Positions 1-5,518 of a DNA stretch of 8,210 nucleotides are shown in pieces. Position 1 is the first letter of the stretch. The number at the start of each line of letters is the position of its first letter. The stretch is from Terriglobales bacterium. Lineage in GTDB: Bacteria; Acidobacteriota; Terriglobia; Terriglobales; Acidobacteriaceae. The stretch is from the NCBI GenBank assembly GCA_030043575.1, contig JASHXK010000379.1:1-8210 (forward strand). Direction: 5' to 3'. Under the pieces are notes generated by a model, which worked only from the letters and a program-made list of their open reading frames with translations, had not been told where the DNA came from and did not search any database. Both the position numbers and the translations under genes were made by a program.

Positions 1-231
1 AAAGTAGAGCAGCTTGAGAAGTTCGCCAGAGAGCGCGGCCACTCACTGCTGGAGCTGGCATTCAGCTGGCTGCTGTCGCACCAGACCGTCGCCAGCGTGA
101 TCGCGGGAGCGACCAAACCGGAGCAGATCGAAGCCAACGCCAAATCCGGGGATTGGGTGCTAAGCGCCGAAGAACTGGCGGAAGTGAATCGGATTACAGG
201 CATCGCGACGCCGGTTCCACAAACGACCTGA
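1..231 (+). CDS. Aldo/keto reductase, C-terminal fragment (5' end outside window)
   Basis: Frame 1 is open from the first base to a TGA at 229-231, giving 76 residues with no start in view. The fragment reads FSWLLSHQTVASVIAGATKPEQIEAN and then LSAEELAEVNRI. This is the typical end of the aldo/keto reductase TIM barrel: the last helices, including the SVI-x-GA-(T/S)-x-P-E-Q segment that binds the 2'-phosphate and adenine part of NADPH, followed by a short acidic helix. Family members reduce aldehydes and ketones with NADPH in the cytoplasm, and this type resembles YhdN/general-stress-type or oxidoreductase-like AKRs. The substrate cannot be told, because the catalytic Tyr/Lys/Asp/His residues lie upstream of the window. 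The gene ends one base before the stop codon of a convergent gene, so there is no spacer for a separate terminator. Confidence 0.88.
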   Translation, partial: KVEQLEKFARERGHSLLELAFSWLLSHQTVASVIAGATKPEQIEANAKSGDWVLSAEELAEVNRITGIATPVPQTT

Positions 232-250
232 CTTACGCGGGTTGCTGTGG
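217..250. terminator. Imperfect hairpin spanning two convergent stop codons
   Basis: CCACA (217-221), AAC (222-224) and CC (227-228) can pair with GG (239-240), GTT (241-243) and TGTGG (246-250). Small bulges fall at 225-226 and 244-245, and the loop at 229-238 contains both stop codons. No T-run follows on either strand, so this is not a canonical intrinsic terminator. It may still slow converging transcripts, or it may be chance. Confidence 0.2.
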
Positions 251-1126
251 CAAGAGCTGGCGCTTCACTAGAAACTGTCTTGCCACTGCTCCCGCATCTT
301 TCTTCTCTCCATCAACTGCGTAATTCATCGCGCGCATATCATCAGCGCTGATGCTACCGGCCAGGCGACCGAACGCCGCCCGCTCCGGCAGACATTTCTC
401 AAACATTGCCGGACGCACGATCGGCACCGCGTCATAGGGCGGAAAGTAATGCTTGTCATCTTCCAGCACCACCAGCCCAAGCGCGGCGATCAGGCCGTCC
501 GTGTTATTGCCAGCGACGATATCCACGGACTTGTTCTGCAGCGCGCGATACAGTAGGCCGAGATCCATGACTCGCGGCTGATCGGCAAAATGCAGGTCAT
601 AAGTCTTGACTAGGCCTTGGTATCCGTCCTGTCGCTCTAGAAATTCGTAACCAACGCCTAGCTGCATCTTTGGAGCAAACGGCGCCAGCTGCGAGAGGTC
701 TTTCACTCCCAGCCCTCGCGCTTGGTCTCCTCGCATCACCATTGCAAAGCTGTTGTTGAACCCCAGTGGCGGCATCACGTCGAGATCAAAGCGGCGCTTG
801 TACTCATCCCTCACGCGCTGATAAACCGCGGCGGGATCACCGGAATAATGCTCCTTCAGAATCGCCGCCAGCGCAGTGCCTGTGTACTCGACGTAGGTAT
901 CGATGCGTCCTGCGAGAATTGCCTGTTGGCAGATGTAGGTTCCGGCGAGATAAAAGCGGCCTTCGACGGGCATGTGGCAAACGCTGCCGAGATATTGCTT
1001 GAGGATTTCGCCCAGGATCAGCTGTTCGGTAAAGTTCTTGGAGCCGACGGTCAGTTCGGATTCGGGCGACACACAGCCCGCGCAACAGGCCAACGCCAAT
1101 CCGGAGAGAAATGTGCGGCGGTCCAT
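233..1126 (-). CDS. Osmoprotectant (glycine betaine/choline-type) ABC transporter substrate-binding lipoprotein
   Basis: This 297-residue protein belongs to the OpuAC/OpuBC/ProX/OsmF binding-protein family, which captures quaternary ammonium compatible solutes outside the membrane and hands them to the permease. Family marks are VGSKNFTEQ near residues 27-35, YTGT at 81-84, LGFNNSFAM at 121-129 and YFPPYDAVPIV at 227-237. The N-terminus reads MDRRTFLSGLALACCAGC. It has a twin-arginine pair followed by TFL, a hydrophobic stretch, and a Cys cluster ending AGC (C18) that can serve as a lipobox. It is therefore probably a lipoprotein and possibly a Tat substrate. The ATG lies one base after the permease stop (TGA-T-ATG), with GGAG five bases upstream, so the two genes are cotranscribed and probably translationally coupled. 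Glycine betaine, choline, carnitine or proline betaine cannot be told apart here. Confidence 0.9.
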   Translation of the reverse strand: MDRRTFLSGLALACCAGCVSPESELTVGSKNFTEQLILGEILKQYLGSVCHMPVEGRFYLAGTYICQQAILAGRIDTYVEYTGTALAAILKEHYSGDPAAVYQRVRDEYKRRFDLDVMPPLGFNNSFAMVMRGDQARGLGVKDLSQLAPFAPKMQLGVGYEFLERQDGYQGLVKTYDLHFADQPRVMDLGLLYRALQNKSVDIVAGNNTDGLIAALGLVVLEDDKHYFPPYDAVPIVRPAMFEKCLPERAAFGRLAGSISADDMRAMNYAVDGEKKDAGAVARQFLVKRQLLPQQPA

Positions 1127-1127
1127 A

Positions 1128-1757
1128 TCAGCTCCGGTGCCGGACCAGCAGTTTCTCGACGCCGCTCAGCAGGAGATCCGCGACCAGCGCCATCAACGCC
1201 GCTGGAATCGCGCCGGCCAGAATCACGCCGTTATCAACCATGGCAATCCCGCGGAATATGAACTCGCCCAGCCCGCCCGCTCCAATCGCCGCGGCGATGG
1301 TCGCGACTCCGATCGTGATCACGGCCGCCACGCGAATTCCCGCCAGCATAACCGGGAGCGCAAGTGGGAGTTCGACCTTCGTTAGGAGCTGGCCCGACGT
1401 GAGCCCCATTGCAATCGCCGCCTCACGCACCGGCGGACTGATCTCGGCGATACCGACGTAGGTATTGCGAACGATCGGCAGCAGCGCATAGAGCGCCAGC
1501 GCCACGATGGCCAGACGATCAGCACGCGCACCCAGCCAGGGCAGCGGCAACAGCAGCCCGAAAAGCGCGAGGCTGGGGATTGTCTGGATGACGTTAGTGC
1601 TGCCCAAAATAAACGCCTTCCATCTTGGCCGCCGCGTTAAGAGGATCCCCAGCGGCACGCCGATGACGATCGCCAGCAGCATCGACACCCCGACCAGCCA
1701 CAGGTGTTCAGCCGTCAGCGTTGCCACCTCGCGAGGGTGAGTGAACAGGAAGTTCAT
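1128..1757 (-). CDS. Osmoprotectant ABC transporter permease (OpuBB/OpuCB/ProW-like)
   Basis: This 209-residue, very hydrophobic protein forms the membrane channel of the importer. It has about five predicted helices (roughly residues 20-40, 55-75, 82-97, 132-158 and 178-200). The cytoplasmic EAA loop, which docks on the ATPase, is clear: REAAIAMGLTSGQLLTKVELPLALP from residue 111, with the invariant Gly at 118. QTIPSLALFGLL (58-69) and GAGGLGEFIFRG (159-170) are typical of the betaine/choline permeases. The length matches short OpuBB/OpuCB-type permeases (about 210-220 residues), not ProW with its long N-terminal extension. The start reads MNFLFTHPREV, as is usual in the family, although no good Shine-Dalgarno is visible. 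It is the only permease gene in the cluster, so a homodimeric channel is likely. The spacer from the ATPase gene is 98 bases and repeat-rich. Confidence 0.92.
   Translation of the reverse strand: MNFLFTHPREVATLTAEHLWLVGVSMLLAIVIGVPLGILLTRRPRWKAFILGSTNVIQTIPSLALFGLLLPLPWLGARADRLAIVALALYALLPIVRNTYVGIAEISPPVREAAIAMGLTSGQLLTKVELPLALPVMLAGIRVAAVITIGVATIAAAIGAGGLGEFIFRGIAMVDNGVILAGAIPAALMALVADLLLSGVEKLLVRHRS
1132..1135 (-). promoter_or_regulatory. Ribosome binding site of the substrate-binding protein gene
   Basis: On the minus strand GGAG lies five bases before the ATG at 1126-1124, inside the last codons of the permease gene. It fixes this ATG as the start and allows reinitiation by ribosomes finishing the permease. 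Confidence 0.6.
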
Positions 1758-1770
1758 GTCGCTTTGGGCT

Positions 1771-1860
1771 CTAGCTTTTAGTTTCAGCTTTTAGTTTTTA
1801 GCAACCACACCAGAGCTCGCGACAGAATCGTTTGCTAAAAGCTAATGGCTAAGAGCTAAT
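1771..1860. repeat. AGCTTTTAG-type direct and inverted repeat region
   Basis: This AT-rich stretch stands out from GC-rich surroundings. On the left AGCTTTTAGTTT occurs at 1773-1784 and again at 1786-1797. On the right GCTAAAAGCTAAT (1834-1846) is followed by GCTAAGAGCTAAT (1848-1860). The halves are inverted: 1791-1804 pairs with 1832-1845 over 14 positions with one mismatch, around a 27-base loop (1805-1831). It fills most of the ATPase-permease spacer, and the ATPase stop codon (1856-1858) is inside the right half. It could be a dispersed repeat or an mRNA stem that sets relative expression within the operon. There is no transposase or target duplication. Confidence 0.7.
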
Positions 1861-2623
1861 TCCGAAACATCTGCTGCCCCGCGCGAAACACGTCTACATA
1901 CGCTTTAACCGACGCATCTGTCGTAGCGAGGAATTCCTCCGGCCGATACACACCGCGCAGGTTGCCTGCTTCCATCAAGCCGATGCGACTGCCTAGTTGC
2001 AAGGCCTCGCCCACGTCATGGGTAACGAACACCACAGTTTTGCCGAGCTTCCGTTGGAGTTGCTGGAATTCGGTGCGAAGGTCGGCTCGCGTAATGGGAT
2101 CGAGCGCGCCGAAAGGTTCGTCCATTAGAAGGATTGGCGGATCCGCTGCCAAGGCGCGCGCCAGTCCGACGCGCTGCCGTTGCCCGCCGGAAAGCTCATC
2201 GGGATAACGCGTCGCGAACTCAGCGACCGGTAGCCCTACCAGCGCCAAGACCTCTTCGACACGCGCGTCGATTCGGCGCGATTCCCAGCGCTCGAGCTTC
2301 GGCACAAGCGACACGTTTTCGAAGACCGTGTAGTGAGGAAAGAGGCCGACATCCTGGATAGCATAGCCGATGCCGCGGCGGAGTTTGATCGTGTCCCACT
2401 CACCAACGGATTTGCCGTCGACACGAACCTGGCCCGACGTAGCAGCGAGCAGACGATTAATGAGTTTGAGCGAAGTTGTTTTTCCCGATCCGCTGCGGCC
2501 TACGAGCATCAGGGTGTCGCCACGCTGCACCGCGAGATTCAAATCGGACAGCAGAGTCTTCCCATCCGGCAAGCGAAAGCCGGCGCCGTCAAACTCGATG
2601 GCAATGTCGGAGTCGCCAGGCAT
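1856..2623 (-). CDS. Osmoprotectant ABC transporter ATP-binding protein
   Basis: This cytoplasmic ABC ATPase powers the importer with the permease and binding protein downstream. From the chosen start it has 255 residues and a complete motif set: Walker A GRSGSGKTT (about 42-50), Q-loop IQDVGLFPHYTV with Q at 90, signature LSGGQRQRVGLARAL (from 144), Walker B ILLMDE (164-169), D-loop ALD and switch His in FVTHD (H202). It most resembles the OpuBA/OpuCA/ProV group. It ends soon after the catalytic domain and lacks the tandem CBS domains that serve as the ionic-strength sensor in OpuA/OpuCA. The frame stays open upstream to a TTG at 2737. I prefer the ATG at 2623 because IAIEFDGAGFRLPDG then sits near the usual family N-terminus, and because the extension is poorly conserved in character and overlaps a possible terminator hairpin. 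Neither start has a strong Shine-Dalgarno. Confidence 0.9.
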   Translation of the reverse strand: MPGDSDIAIEFDGAGFRLPDGKTLLSDLNLAVQRGDTLMLVGRSGSGKTTSLKLINRLLAATSGQVRVDGKSVGEWDTIKLRRGIGYAIQDVGLFPHYTVFENVSLVPKLERWESRRIDARVEEVLALVGLPVAEFATRYPDELSGGQRQRVGLARALAADPPILLMDEPFGALDPITRADLRTEFQQLQRKLGKTVVFVTHDVGEALQLGSRIGLMEAGNLRGVYRPEEFLATTDASVKAYVDVFRAGQQMFRN

Positions 2624-2698
2624 TGGTGGCAGCAAGGAATGCCGCACCAGCGTATCAGAGTTGCGATTGTGTGGGTTGGATTCCTCACTAACACAAAT

Positions 2699-2728
2699 GC
2701 CGGAGCAGCTCTCACGAGTCGCCCCGGC
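2699..2728 (-). terminator. Possible terminator of the RRM gene
   Basis: On the minus strand GCCGGGGC (2728-2721) can pair with GCTCCGGC (2706-2699), giving eight pairs including one G-U, with a 14-base loop. The sequence after it is ATTTGTGTT, which is only partly T-rich. It begins 24 bases after the RRM stop codon and lies before the preferred ATPase start. It would separate the two units if functional. Confidence 0.4.
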
Positions 2729-2752
2729 ATGATTCAATTCCAGCCTGCCGAA

Positions 2753-3079
2753 CTAATAGCGTCCCCAGCCGCCACCACCTCCACGGCCGCCGCGACCGCC
2801 GCGTCCGCCCCCGCCGTCATGGCGAGGACGATCGGTCTTAGGCCGCGCTTCGTTTACGGTCAGATTGCGACCGCCCATGGGGGTGCCGTTCAGCGCGTCC
2901 ATCGCTTTCTGGGCGGCATCGTCATCCGGCATTTCGACGAACGCGAAGCCGCGCGACTGCCCGGTATCGCGGTCCGTCACAATACTAACCCTCTCGACTG
3001 GGCCATACGCTTCGAACATGCCGCGCACCTGGTCTTCAGTCGCATTGAAACTCAGGTTCCCCACATAGATATTCTTCAT
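2753..3079 (-). CDS. Single-RRM RNA-binding protein with RGG tail
   Basis: This 108-residue cytoplasmic RNA-binding protein resembles the small Rbp/Rbd proteins of cyanobacteria and other bacteria, often cold-induced RNA chaperones. One RNA recognition motif spans residues 2-78. RNP2 is IYVGNL (4-9) and RNP1 is RGFAFVEM (43-50), and the aromatic residues that stack on RNA (Y5, F45, F47) are all present. The tail (about 88-108) is Gly/Arg-rich with RGG repeats and ends GGWGRY. Such tails add non-specific RNA affinity and self-association. GAGGAA lies five bases before the ATG and supports this start. The gene follows the cold-shock protein gene on the same strand with a 157-base gap holding a terminator-like hairpin, so it probably has its own promoter. 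I see no convincing promoter. The exact RNA targets cannot be inferred. Confidence 0.93.
   Translation of the reverse strand: MKNIYVGNLSFNATEDQVRGMFEAYGPVERVSIVTDRDTGQSRGFAFVEMPDDDAAQKAMDALNGTPMGGRNLTVNEARPKTDRPRHDGGGGRGGRGGRGGGGGWGRY
2757..2815 (-). repeat. GGC/CGC-rich low-complexity DNA encoding the RGG tail
   Basis: The 3' end of the RRM gene is a GC-rich, triplet-like tract in which GGN and CGN codons alternate (on the plus strand, repeats such as CCGCCGCG and CCGCCACCACC). It encodes the Gly/Arg tail. Simple repeats of this kind can change in length by slippage in steps of three, without breaking the frame. Confidence 0.6.
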
Positions 3080-3082
3080 CGC

Positions 3083-3088
3083 TTCCTC
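3083..3088 (-). promoter_or_regulatory. Ribosome binding site of the RRM gene
   Basis: GAGGAA on the minus strand, within GTGAGGAAGC, ends four bases before the ATG at 3079-3077. It is a strong, well-spaced Shine-Dalgarno and the clearest in the window. Confidence 0.7.
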
Positions 3089-3196
3089 ACTTTCGGGTTA
3101 GGGCCGCTTGCCACCGATGCTCTCGGCAGTCCAGAGCGGCGAGAAATGGGGATGTGTACGACTGAAGACTCAACTGACTTCTCATCGCCGGAAATA

Positions 3197-3223
3197 GCGG
3201 AGGGCGACATCCGCCGCCCTCGC
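3197..3223 (-). terminator. Hairpin downstream of the cold-shock gene
   Basis: On the minus strand GAGGGCG (3221-3215) pairs perfectly with CGCCCTC (3206-3200) around an 8-base loop. With one bulged base, a 9-pair version uses GCG (3223-3221) and CGC (3199-3197) as the base of the stem. It starts 13 bases after the csp stop codon and is followed by CTATTTCC, a weak T-run. It is a probable intrinsic terminator, perhaps incomplete, allowing some read-through into the RRM gene. Confidence 0.55.
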
Positions 3224-3236
3224 TCTGCTACTTCAG

Positions 3237-3437
3237 TTACAGAACTTGCACGTTCTCAGCCTGCCAACCCTTGGCGCCACGTTTCACGTCGAAGCTGACG
3301 GCCTGGCCTTCCTGCAACGTGCGAAAGCCGCTCGACTGAATCGCCGAGAAGTGCACGAAGACGTCTTCGCCGTTCTGGCGTGAGATGAAGCCAAAGCCTT
3401 TGGCATCGTTGAACCACTTTACTGTTCCTTGTTCCAT
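3237..3437 (-). CDS. CspA-family cold-shock protein
   Basis: This 66-residue single cold-shock domain is full length for the family. It begins MEQGTVKWFNDAKGFGFI, with RNP1 KGFGFI (about 13-18) and RNP2 VFVHF (26-30), and ends GWQAENVQVL. The aromatic face that binds single-stranded RNA and DNA (W8, F9, F15, F17, F27, H29, F30) is intact. Such proteins are RNA chaperones that melt mRNA structure and act as antiterminators, in cold or in general growth. The ATG is fixed by the family N-terminus. The only Shine-Dalgarno-like sequence, AAGGAA, lies unusually far (about 14 bases) upstream in an A-rich leader. A candidate -10 box places transcription start roughly 110-115 bases before the ATG, which would give a long leader like those of cspA genes. 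The symbol is left empty because paralogues cannot be told apart. Confidence 0.96.
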   Translation of the reverse strand: MEQGTVKWFNDAKGFGFISRQNGEDVFVHFSAIQSSGFRTLQEGQAVSFDVKRGAKGWQAENVQVL

Positions 3438-3558
3438 TTGTTTCTTGATTTTCCTTAATGTTGATGTTGCGTCGGTGAATCGGAAGGTTGCAGGCAGAAA
3501 TCGCTCGAGACAAAGGAGGGATGGCTGCTAGACGAGCCGTTCGAACATACGCAGCTCT

Positions 3559-3590
3559 ATTGTACACCAAAGTCCGGGATGGGGATGCAA
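3559..3590 (-). promoter_or_regulatory. Candidate csp promoter
   Basis: On the minus strand TACAAT (3564-3559) is a good -10 match. The nearest -35-like hexamer, TTGCAT (3590-3585), is 20 bases away, longer than the ideal 17. A start a few bases downstream would give a leader of about 110-115 bases before the csp ATG. It is based on box matches only. Confidence 0.3.
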
Positions 3591-3672
3591 TTTGGCGTGG
3601 CGACCAGGTTGGCCGCATTGATTCCAACCGCAAGGCAAGGCGCGCCCGGAAGGTTCTTCCACAGGGATTTCC

Positions 3673-3702
3673 TTGACTTCCAGCCTCGACCCACAGCAAA
3701 AT
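3673..3702 (+). promoter_or_regulatory. Candidate promoter of the lectin gene
   Basis: TTGACT (3673-3678; five of six matches to the -35 consensus) is followed after 18 bases by CAAAAT (3697-3702; four of six matches to the -10). The leader to the ATG at 3825 would be about 115 bases. GATAAT at 3744-3749 is a better -10 but has no partner -35. The support is weak. Confidence 0.28.
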
Positions 3703-3824
3703 GCAGGCCAACTGACGCGCGAGTCTGCTGGGACAACGCGCCAGATAATTCGTGAGAAAGCACTCTTCGTACGCAGGCATAGTCCCCGGTGCGCCCGTAC
3801 CGTAGCGTGGAAAGAAGCGAGAAC

Positions 3825-5468
3825 ATGCGATCCAGACTGCCGCTCCGGTTTTTTCCGCTGGTCCCCTTTCTCCTGCTAGGACTAATGGCTACGGCGCCAT
3901 GCCAGGAGATTCGATTCGTTCCCGACTTCAACACGCCTCTTGCCAGCCGCTTACAGCTCAATGGCCCGACCCTCGCGGAATGGAACTCGCACACCGTGCT
4001 CCGTGTGATCGACGGTAAAACCGGCTCTGAAAACAGGACAGCTTACTTCACCCTCGCCCAGAGAGTTGCCCAGGGCTTCACCACCTATTTTGCGTTTCAG
4101 ATGCACACGCCGATCAATTGCTGCATACCCGGGGACGGATTTGCGTTCATCATCCAGAACTCCACTGCCACGGACAGCACCCAGGGAGCAAGCGGTAGTG
4201 GCATTTACTCGATTGGTTCCGAAGACGGCGGCTTGGGGTACTCCGGCATCAACAACAGCCTGGCAATCGAGTTCGATATCTTCGAAGATCCGTGGGACCC
4301 GACTTCCAACCACATCGCAATTCAAACCTGCGGCGGTAACTTGAGCCTGTTCAACTCGCCGGTACATCTCCCCGGCATGTACACCATAGGCAATAACCAC
4401 GATGTCACCAGCTGTCTTCTGAGTGAGGGAGCGATTACCAACAACATTTCGCGGCTCGGACCTGTCTGCACCTCGAACAGCTGCAACGATGGCGCAGTCC
4501 ATCAGGTTGTGATCGAATACGATCCTTCCGCGAACCTCATGCAGCCGGGGACGTTGCTGATATATCTAGACCCCACTTTCATTCCCGGCTCGTTCGTTCC
4601 TGTACCAGGTTCGCAACCTACCATCAGCGTGCCATACAACCTCATCTACACTCCAGCCAACCCCCTGGGCCTTGATCTCTCCGCTACCGGCCAGCTCTTG
4701 GTGGGCTTCGGTGCTTCGCAGCCGGCCGCCTGCGGCAGTATGTGCCCTCCGGAGGGTCCCACCGGCGGAACAGCTATCGACGTGCTCGCTTGGGAATTCA
4801 CACCCCACGGCCCGATACAGATACAGCACGTAATCCCGCCGGGAGGCGACGAAGATGACTTCGTCTTTGGCGGGCACGTCTTCGCAGTCACTTATCCCAA
4901 GGACTTCGAGAATACCGACGGCCTCAGCATGACCGTCCTGGCCTCGCCGGTGAATCAGCAGCTGTTCGACACCCAGCGGCTGCAGGGAACGAACTTCGCC
5001 AACGAGAGCTGCATTGTCTATGGGCAAACCGGTGGAAACTGCGTCGACTACAGCGTCACCTGTCAGGACCAAAACGGCACCAACGTAACCTGTCCTCCGG
5101 AGCCGGCGGACGATATCGCTATTTGCAGCGAGTTTTACACTACCCGGCAGGCCGCAAATCTGAGAACGGATTTTCTCAAAGCCGACCCGATCGGCTCCAA
5201 CGACTGGTGCAGCATCTGGACTGGCTTCAACAACGGCCTTATGGATCCGATTGTTTCCGGGAAGGGTCCAGGCATGTCCGACTTTGTGGCAACCCTCAGC
5301 CCCACCGGCCCGGGAATGCCGACCTGTGGCGGCACCTTGAAGGAGCTGACCGATAACTTGACACAGGTCGTGCAGAAGATTTCGGCAACGCCGGCAGCAC
5401 AAACGCAGCCGCAAGGCTCCGGCTCGGGCATCTGCCCTGCGATCTCGCCGACGCCGAGGAAAAAGTAG
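3825..5468 (+). CDS. Secreted L-type (legume-like) lectin-domain protein with Cys-rich C-terminal region
   Basis: This protein has 547 residues from the chosen ATG. Residues 1-26 form a signal peptide (basic RSRLPLR, hydrophobic FFPLVPFLLLGLMA, cleavage near APC/QE). Residues about 28-328 resemble an L-type lectin sandwich: PGDGFAFIIQN (102-112, with the sugar-site Asp at 104), GGLGYSGINNSLAIEFD (135-151), and a closing strand IDVLAWEFT (318-326). Aligned by eye to concanavalin A, E149, D151, D155, D158 and H163 occupy the Ca/Mn ligand positions, so sugar binding is plausible. Residues about 329-547 are Cys-rich and unrecognised, with a WTGFNNGLMDPIVSGKGPGMSDFVATL stretch (465-491) and a Ser/Gly/Pro-rich end RKK. 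There are 16 Cys after the signal, an even number, suggesting disulfides outside the cytoplasm. The frame extends 12 codons upstream to a GTG, but the signal peptide favours 3825. The ribosome site is weak. The ligand is unknown. Confidence 0.82.
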   Translation: MRSRLPLRFFPLVPFLLLGLMATAPCQEIRFVPDFNTPLASRLQLNGPTLAEWNSHTVLRVIDGKTGSENRTAYFTLAQRVAQGFTTYFAFQMHTPINCCIPGDGFAFIIQNSTATDSTQGASGSGIYSIGSEDGGLGYSGINNSLAIEFDIFEDPWDPTSNHIAIQTCGGNLSLFNSPVHLPGMYTIGNNHDVTSCLLSEGAITNNISRLGPVCTSNSCNDGAVHQVVIEYDPSANLMQPGTLLIYLDPTFIPGSFVPVPGSQPTISVPYNLIYTPANPLGLDLSATGQLLVGFGASQPAACGSMCPPEGPTGGTAIDVLAWEFTPHGPIQIQHVIPPGGDEDDFVFGGHVFAVTYPKDFENTDGLSMTVLASPVNQQLFDTQRLQGTNFANESCIVYGQTGGNCVDYSVTCQDQNGTNVTCPPEPADDIAICSEFYTTRQAANLRTDFLKADPIGSNDWCSIWTGFNNGLMDPIVSGKGPGMSDFVATLSPTGPGMPTCGGTLKELTDNLTQVVQKISATPAAQTQPQGSGSGICPAISPTPRKK

Positions 5469-5518
5469 TGTGAACTGATCCTTCTGAAGAGACCTCGGGG
5501 CGCGTCACCGGCGATTCT

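Larger units (their letters stand above)
3438..3824. other. Intergenic region between divergent csp and lectin genes
   Basis: These 387 bases separate the starts of the leftward csp and rightward lectin genes. I see an A-rich csp leader (minus strand, 3438-3465) and candidate promoters facing each way. Short open frames occur on both strands, but none has a ribosome site or recognisable protein character. No tRNA, riboswitch fold or repeat is evident by eye. Confidence 0.6.

Noticed and set aside
722..1261. Plus-strand open frame (179 codons) opposite the binding-protein gene
   Set aside because: It is antisense to a well-supported gene, with no domain and no initiation signals.
1771..1860. 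Possible small mobile element or CRISPR-like array at the AGCTTTTAG repeats
   Set aside because: The copies are 12-13 bases long with one-base gaps, not evenly sized spacers. There is no transposase and no flanking duplication.
2333..3298. Long plus-strand open frame (321 codons) opposite the ATPase and RRM genes
   Set aside because: It is antisense to two genes with unmistakable family motifs, has no recognisable domain, and its Ala-rich stretch is just the mirror of the RGG-coding tract.
3557..3994. Minus-strand open frame (145 codons) across the csp-lectin gap and into the lectin gene
   Set aside because: Its composition is not protein-like, it has no motif, and it overlaps both the lectin signal-peptide region and the csp promoter region.
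4566..5414. Minus-strand open frame (282 codons) opposite the lectin gene
   Set aside because: It has no ribosome site, signal or domain. The plus-strand frame has a signal peptide and lectin motifs, so this is a GC-driven shadow.
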